From NCBI GenBank assembly GCA_031261145.1, contig JAISJX010000365.1:1-8850 (forward strand): a stretch of DNA of 8,850 nucleotides, read 5' to 3'. How positions within the stretch are numbered: the first letter of the stretch is position 1; each line of letters opens with the position of its first letter. Below, piece after piece: positions 7,185 through 8,850 of the stretch. The position numbers and the translations under genes were made by a program. This DNA comes from Tannerella sp. GTDB taxonomy: Bacteria > Bacteroidota > Bacteroidia > Bacteroidales > Tannerellaceae. Under the pieces are notes generated by a model. That model was not told where the DNA came from. It was given only the letters and a program-made list of their open reading frames with translations, and ran no database searches.

Positions 7185-8471
7185 TTATACTTCTATGCTG
7201 TACGGTTCACGTATCGGATTGCTCCGGCGTTTATTCGCTTCATTATCAAGGAAAAATTCTTCTTTTTCAGGATTCCAGATTAATTTGCGGTTCAGTTCGT
7301 AACATAGATTGGCTATGTGACACAACGATGCGGTACGATGCCCTACTTCAACCGTACTGAGCGGTTGCTTGCGGGTTTTTATTGAATTAAGGAAATCATT
7401 GTAATGATCGTCGCTATGGTACAGGTGGATTTCATTTTCGCCGATTACCTGATCTTTCAATTTGCCCGGAATCGTATCCAAGAAACTCCTGCTGATGTCG
7501 ATTACCCCGGCTGTCCCGATGAAACGTACGGCATTTCCTTCATCGGATCGGAACGGTTCGTGCGTCATCGTCGTGCCGTTCGCATACGTCATGGTGAGAG
7601 GAATCCCTTTTTGCAGATCGGCGGGAATAAATTCGATCGGGCCTGAATCGTCCATACCCATTCCCCATTGTGCAATATCAAACATGTGGGCGCCCCAGTC
7701 GGCTACCATTCCACCACCATATTCCCTGTAATTCCGCCAGTTAGGATAAACCCTTCGTTCCATAGGCGGCGCCAGTTCTTCATTAAACGGATTCATGGGG
7801 GCCGGGCCGATCCACGCATCCCAATTCAGCGTTTTCGGAACCGGTTGCTCCGGCAAATCGTATTTAAGGGGAGGCGGCCCTACCGTTACTTTTATCTCTT
7901 TGATTTCACCGATATACCCATTGCGAACCAGTTCGCAGGCATGCCTGAAATTTTTCCATGAACGCTGCATATTTCCAACCTGTAGAACGCGGCTGTACTT
8001 CTTGACCGCATCGGCCATCGCGCGTCCTTCCGCAATACTGTGAGACATTGGTTTTTCCACATACACATCTTTTCCGGCACGGCAGGCTTCGATGGTCATT
8101 ACGGCATGCCAAAAGTCGGGCGTCGCAATAATTACGCCGTCAATGTCGGTACGCGCGAGGATTTCCCGATAGTCTGCATACTGTTTGAATCCTTTATAAG
8201 CCTGTCCTTTGGCTTTTTCGGTTTCGGTTTCAACGATTTCCTGCATGGCTTTCAACCGGCGTGATTCACAATCGGCTGCTGCAATCAGGTTTGCCCGCTT
8301 GGCAAATTCCGGGCCTAACGTCCAACGCCCTTGAGCGCCGCATCCAATAATTCCCAGATTGATTTGGTCGCTTGGAGCCGTATATTGAACGCCCCCTAAT
8401 ACATTACGAGGTACAATAGTGAGCGAAGCCATCGCTAATGTACTGTTTTTTAAAAATATCCGTCTATTCAT
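7185..8471 (-). CDS. Gfo/Idh/MocA family oxidoreductase with twin-arginine signal
   Basis: 428-residue NAD(P)-dependent dehydrogenase-like protein. The N-terminus MNRRIFLKN plus a hydrophobic stretch (residues 10-20) is a twin-arginine (Tat) signal, so the folded, cofactor-loaded enzyme is probably exported. The Rossmann domain shows G43-x-G45-x-x-G48 (LGIIGCGAQGR), Asp67 after the second strand, ATPDFWH (116-122) and the family's EKP motif (139-141, catalytic Lys140). The C-terminal domain carries DWGAHMFDIAQWG with Asp258, His262 and Asp265. Such proteins oxidise or reduce sugar hydroxyls, and exported Bacteroidota relatives act on glycosides; the substrate here is unknown. GH109 glycosidases share the fold, but in my recollection have a different motif in place of EKP. 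The start at 8471 begins directly at the Tat signal. An ATG three codons earlier (8480) is equally possible, but one at 8510 lies only a few bases from the predicted transcription start. Single-gene unit. Confidence 0.92.
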   Translation of the reverse strand: MNRRIFLKNSTLAMASLTIVPRNVLGGVQYTAPSDQINLGIIGCGAQGRWTLGPEFAKRANLIAAADCESRRLKAMQEIVETETEKAKGQAYKGFKQYADYREILARTDIDGVIIATPDFWHAVMTIEACRAGKDVYVEKPMSHSIAEGRAMADAVKKYSRVLQVGNMQRSWKNFRHACELVRNGYIGEIKEIKVTVGPPPLKYDLPEQPVPKTLNWDAWIGPAPMNPFNEELAPPMERRVYPNWRNYREYGGGMVADWGAHMFDIAQWGMGMDDSGPIEFIPADLQKGIPLTMTYANGTTMTHEPFRSDEGNAVRFIGTAGVIDISRSFLDTIPGKLKDQVIGENEIHLYHSDDHYNDFLNSIKTRKQPLSTVEVGHRTASLCHIANLCYELNRKLIWNPEKEEFFLDNEANKRRSNPIREPYSIEV

Positions 8472-8518
8472 CGGTATCATTTTATAATGTGAAACATAAA
8501 TATCTGTCAAATAATGTT

Positions 8519-8526
8519 CAAAGGTA
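8519..8526 (-). promoter_or_regulatory. Bacteroidota -7 promoter element for the oxidoreductase gene
   Basis: Read on the minus strand this is TACCTTTG, an exact match to TAnnTTTG. About 19 bases further upstream stands TTCA (8546-8549), a half match to the -33 TTTG. Transcription would start near 8512-8513, giving a leader of roughly 30-40 bases to the ATG at 8480 or 8471 and making the ATG at 8510 unlikely. No Shine-Dalgarno sequence is seen in the leader. Confidence 0.65.
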
Positions 8527-8741
8527 GAAATAATATTTGGTTTATTGAATGAAAAAGAGAAAGGAATGAAGGTTAAAAAAACGAAAACAGCGAAAAATCC
8601 CGTAAGGGAGGCACAAGTTTGGAATTTAACCGGGAGCTATTAGCCGTTAGCTTTTAGCTAATGAGGCTGTCTCATAAGTTTATAGCAACACGATTTTTAA
8701 GGATCTGTCAAGTTATAAAAACATCAATATCAGATGAGTAT
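8527..8741. other. Non-coding stretch upstream of the oxidoreductase gene
   Basis: No credible gene is visible. The longest thing noticed on the + strand is a 23-codon frame from the ATG at 8567, lysine-rich and without support. The stretch contains a small TCCC-GTAA-GGGA hairpin (about 8598-8609), the heptamer array annotated separately, and GAGGCTGTCTCATAAG at 8663-8678. The last resembles the terminal sequences of some insertion sequences, but no transposase or second end of an insertion sequence is present here. Confidence 0.5.
8638..8661. repeat. Three tandem NNTTAGC heptamers forming a small palindrome
   Basis: TATTAGC (8638-8644), CGTTAGC (8645-8651) and TTTTAGC (8652-8658) are consecutive 7-base units sharing TTAGC. 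The last two create a hairpin: TTAGCT (8647-8652) and AGCTAA (8656-8661) with a 3-base loop. Short tandem heptamers of this kind are found between genes in several bacterial groups. No function is implied by the sequence. Confidence 0.6.
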
Positions 8742-8806
8742 AGATTGCTTCGTGCCTCGCAATGACGTTGCGCGAGTATTCGTTACTGCGAGGCACGAAG
8801 CAGTCT
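8742..8806. repeat. 26-bp inverted repeat of the AGATTGCTTCG...AATGACG intergenic type
   Basis: The left arm 8742-8767 begins AGATTGCTTCGTGCC and ends AATGACG. The right arm 8781-8806 is its reverse complement at 23 of 26 positions, with a 13-base spacer. All three differences are transitions, of the kind that can leave G-U pairs in RNA on one strand. Repeats with this core (TTGCTTCG...CTCGCAATGACG) are dispersed between genes in many unrelated bacteria and are usually classed as REP-like palindromes. Nothing in the sequence shows a promoter or gene within it. Confidence 0.8.
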
Positions 8807-8824
8807 CGGCTCAACCATGCAGGG

Positions 8825-8850
8825 AGATTGCTTCATACTTTATAATGACG
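8825..8850 (+). repeat. Diverged third copy of the 26-bp repeat, ending at the window edge
   Basis: This copy has the same 10-base beginning (AGATTGCTTC) and the same 6-base end (ATGACG) as the left arm at 8742-8767, and exactly the same 26-base length. Its middle ten bases are unrelated (ATACTTTATA in place of GTGCCTCGCA). The repeat cluster may continue past 8850. Confidence 0.6.

Noticed and set aside
7185..8471. Annotation as a GH109 alpha-N-acetylgalactosaminidase
   Set aside because: The protein has EKP (residues 139-141) typical of Gfo/Idh/MocA dehydrogenases, where GH109 enzymes as I recall have a different motif; the general oxidoreductase call is safer.
8472..8510. Longer N-terminus for the oxidoreductase starting at 8510
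   Set aside because: The predicted transcription start is only a few bases upstream, and the extension would displace the twin-arginine motif from the N-terminus. An intermediate start at 8480 remains possible.
8567..8638. Possible 23-codon peptide gene beginning ATGAAGGTT
   Set aside because: There is no promoter motif close by, no ribosome-binding site and no recognisable peptide signature; it lies in repeat-rich non-coding DNA.
8663..8678. Insertion-sequence end (GAGGCTGTCTCATAAG)
   Set aside because: It resembles some insertion-sequence termini from memory, but there is no transposase, no clear paired end of an insertion sequence and no target duplication in the window, so it is not called as a mobile element.
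7044..8850. CRISPR array
   Set aside because: The repeats are inverted, few, of mixed families and not regularly spaced by unique spacers; no cas gene is present.

Overview
The window looks like ordinary chromosomal DNA from a member of the Bacteroidota, probably Bacteroidales. Two genes are preceded by perfect copies of the Bacteroidota -7 promoter motif TAnnTTTG. Start codons sit in A-rich leaders without Shine-Dalgarno sequences, and the protein families fit that group. No genus is assigned. There is no rRNA, tRNA, CRISPR array, transposase gene or phage gene.

Layout. From 1 to 4836 on the + strand lies a tight three-gene unit: a heavy-metal-type RND efflux permease (its first codons are cut off by the left edge), a TolC-family outer-membrane channel 4 bases later, and a GNAT N-acetyltransferase 9 bases after that. 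The periplasmic adaptor needed to complete the pump is not in the window and would have to lie upstream or elsewhere. An AT-rich gap (4837-5040) ends in a long hairpin lying between this unit and a convergent minus-strand gene for a small membrane protein of unknown function (5041-5466). On the + strand, 5632-7011 encodes an exported papain-fold cysteine peptidase of the bleomycin hydrolase/PepC type with its own promoter. It converges on a minus-strand gene (7185-8471) for a Gfo/Idh/MocA oxidoreductase with a twin-arginine export signal, also with its own promoter. The last 380 bases hold no gene but several short repeats.

The permease and channel should work together to pump a cation, or possibly another small substrate, out of the cell. 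The other genes look like independent single-gene units. The peptidase and the oxidoreductase are both predicted to act outside the cytoplasm, but nothing ties them to one pathway.

I found no convincing new multi-gene system. The best leads are substrate-site changes in the permease, a shortened C-terminal tail in the peptidase, and an unusual density of short inverted and tandem repeats of at least four kinds packed into the three intergenic gaps (4837-5040, 7012-7184, 8472-8850).
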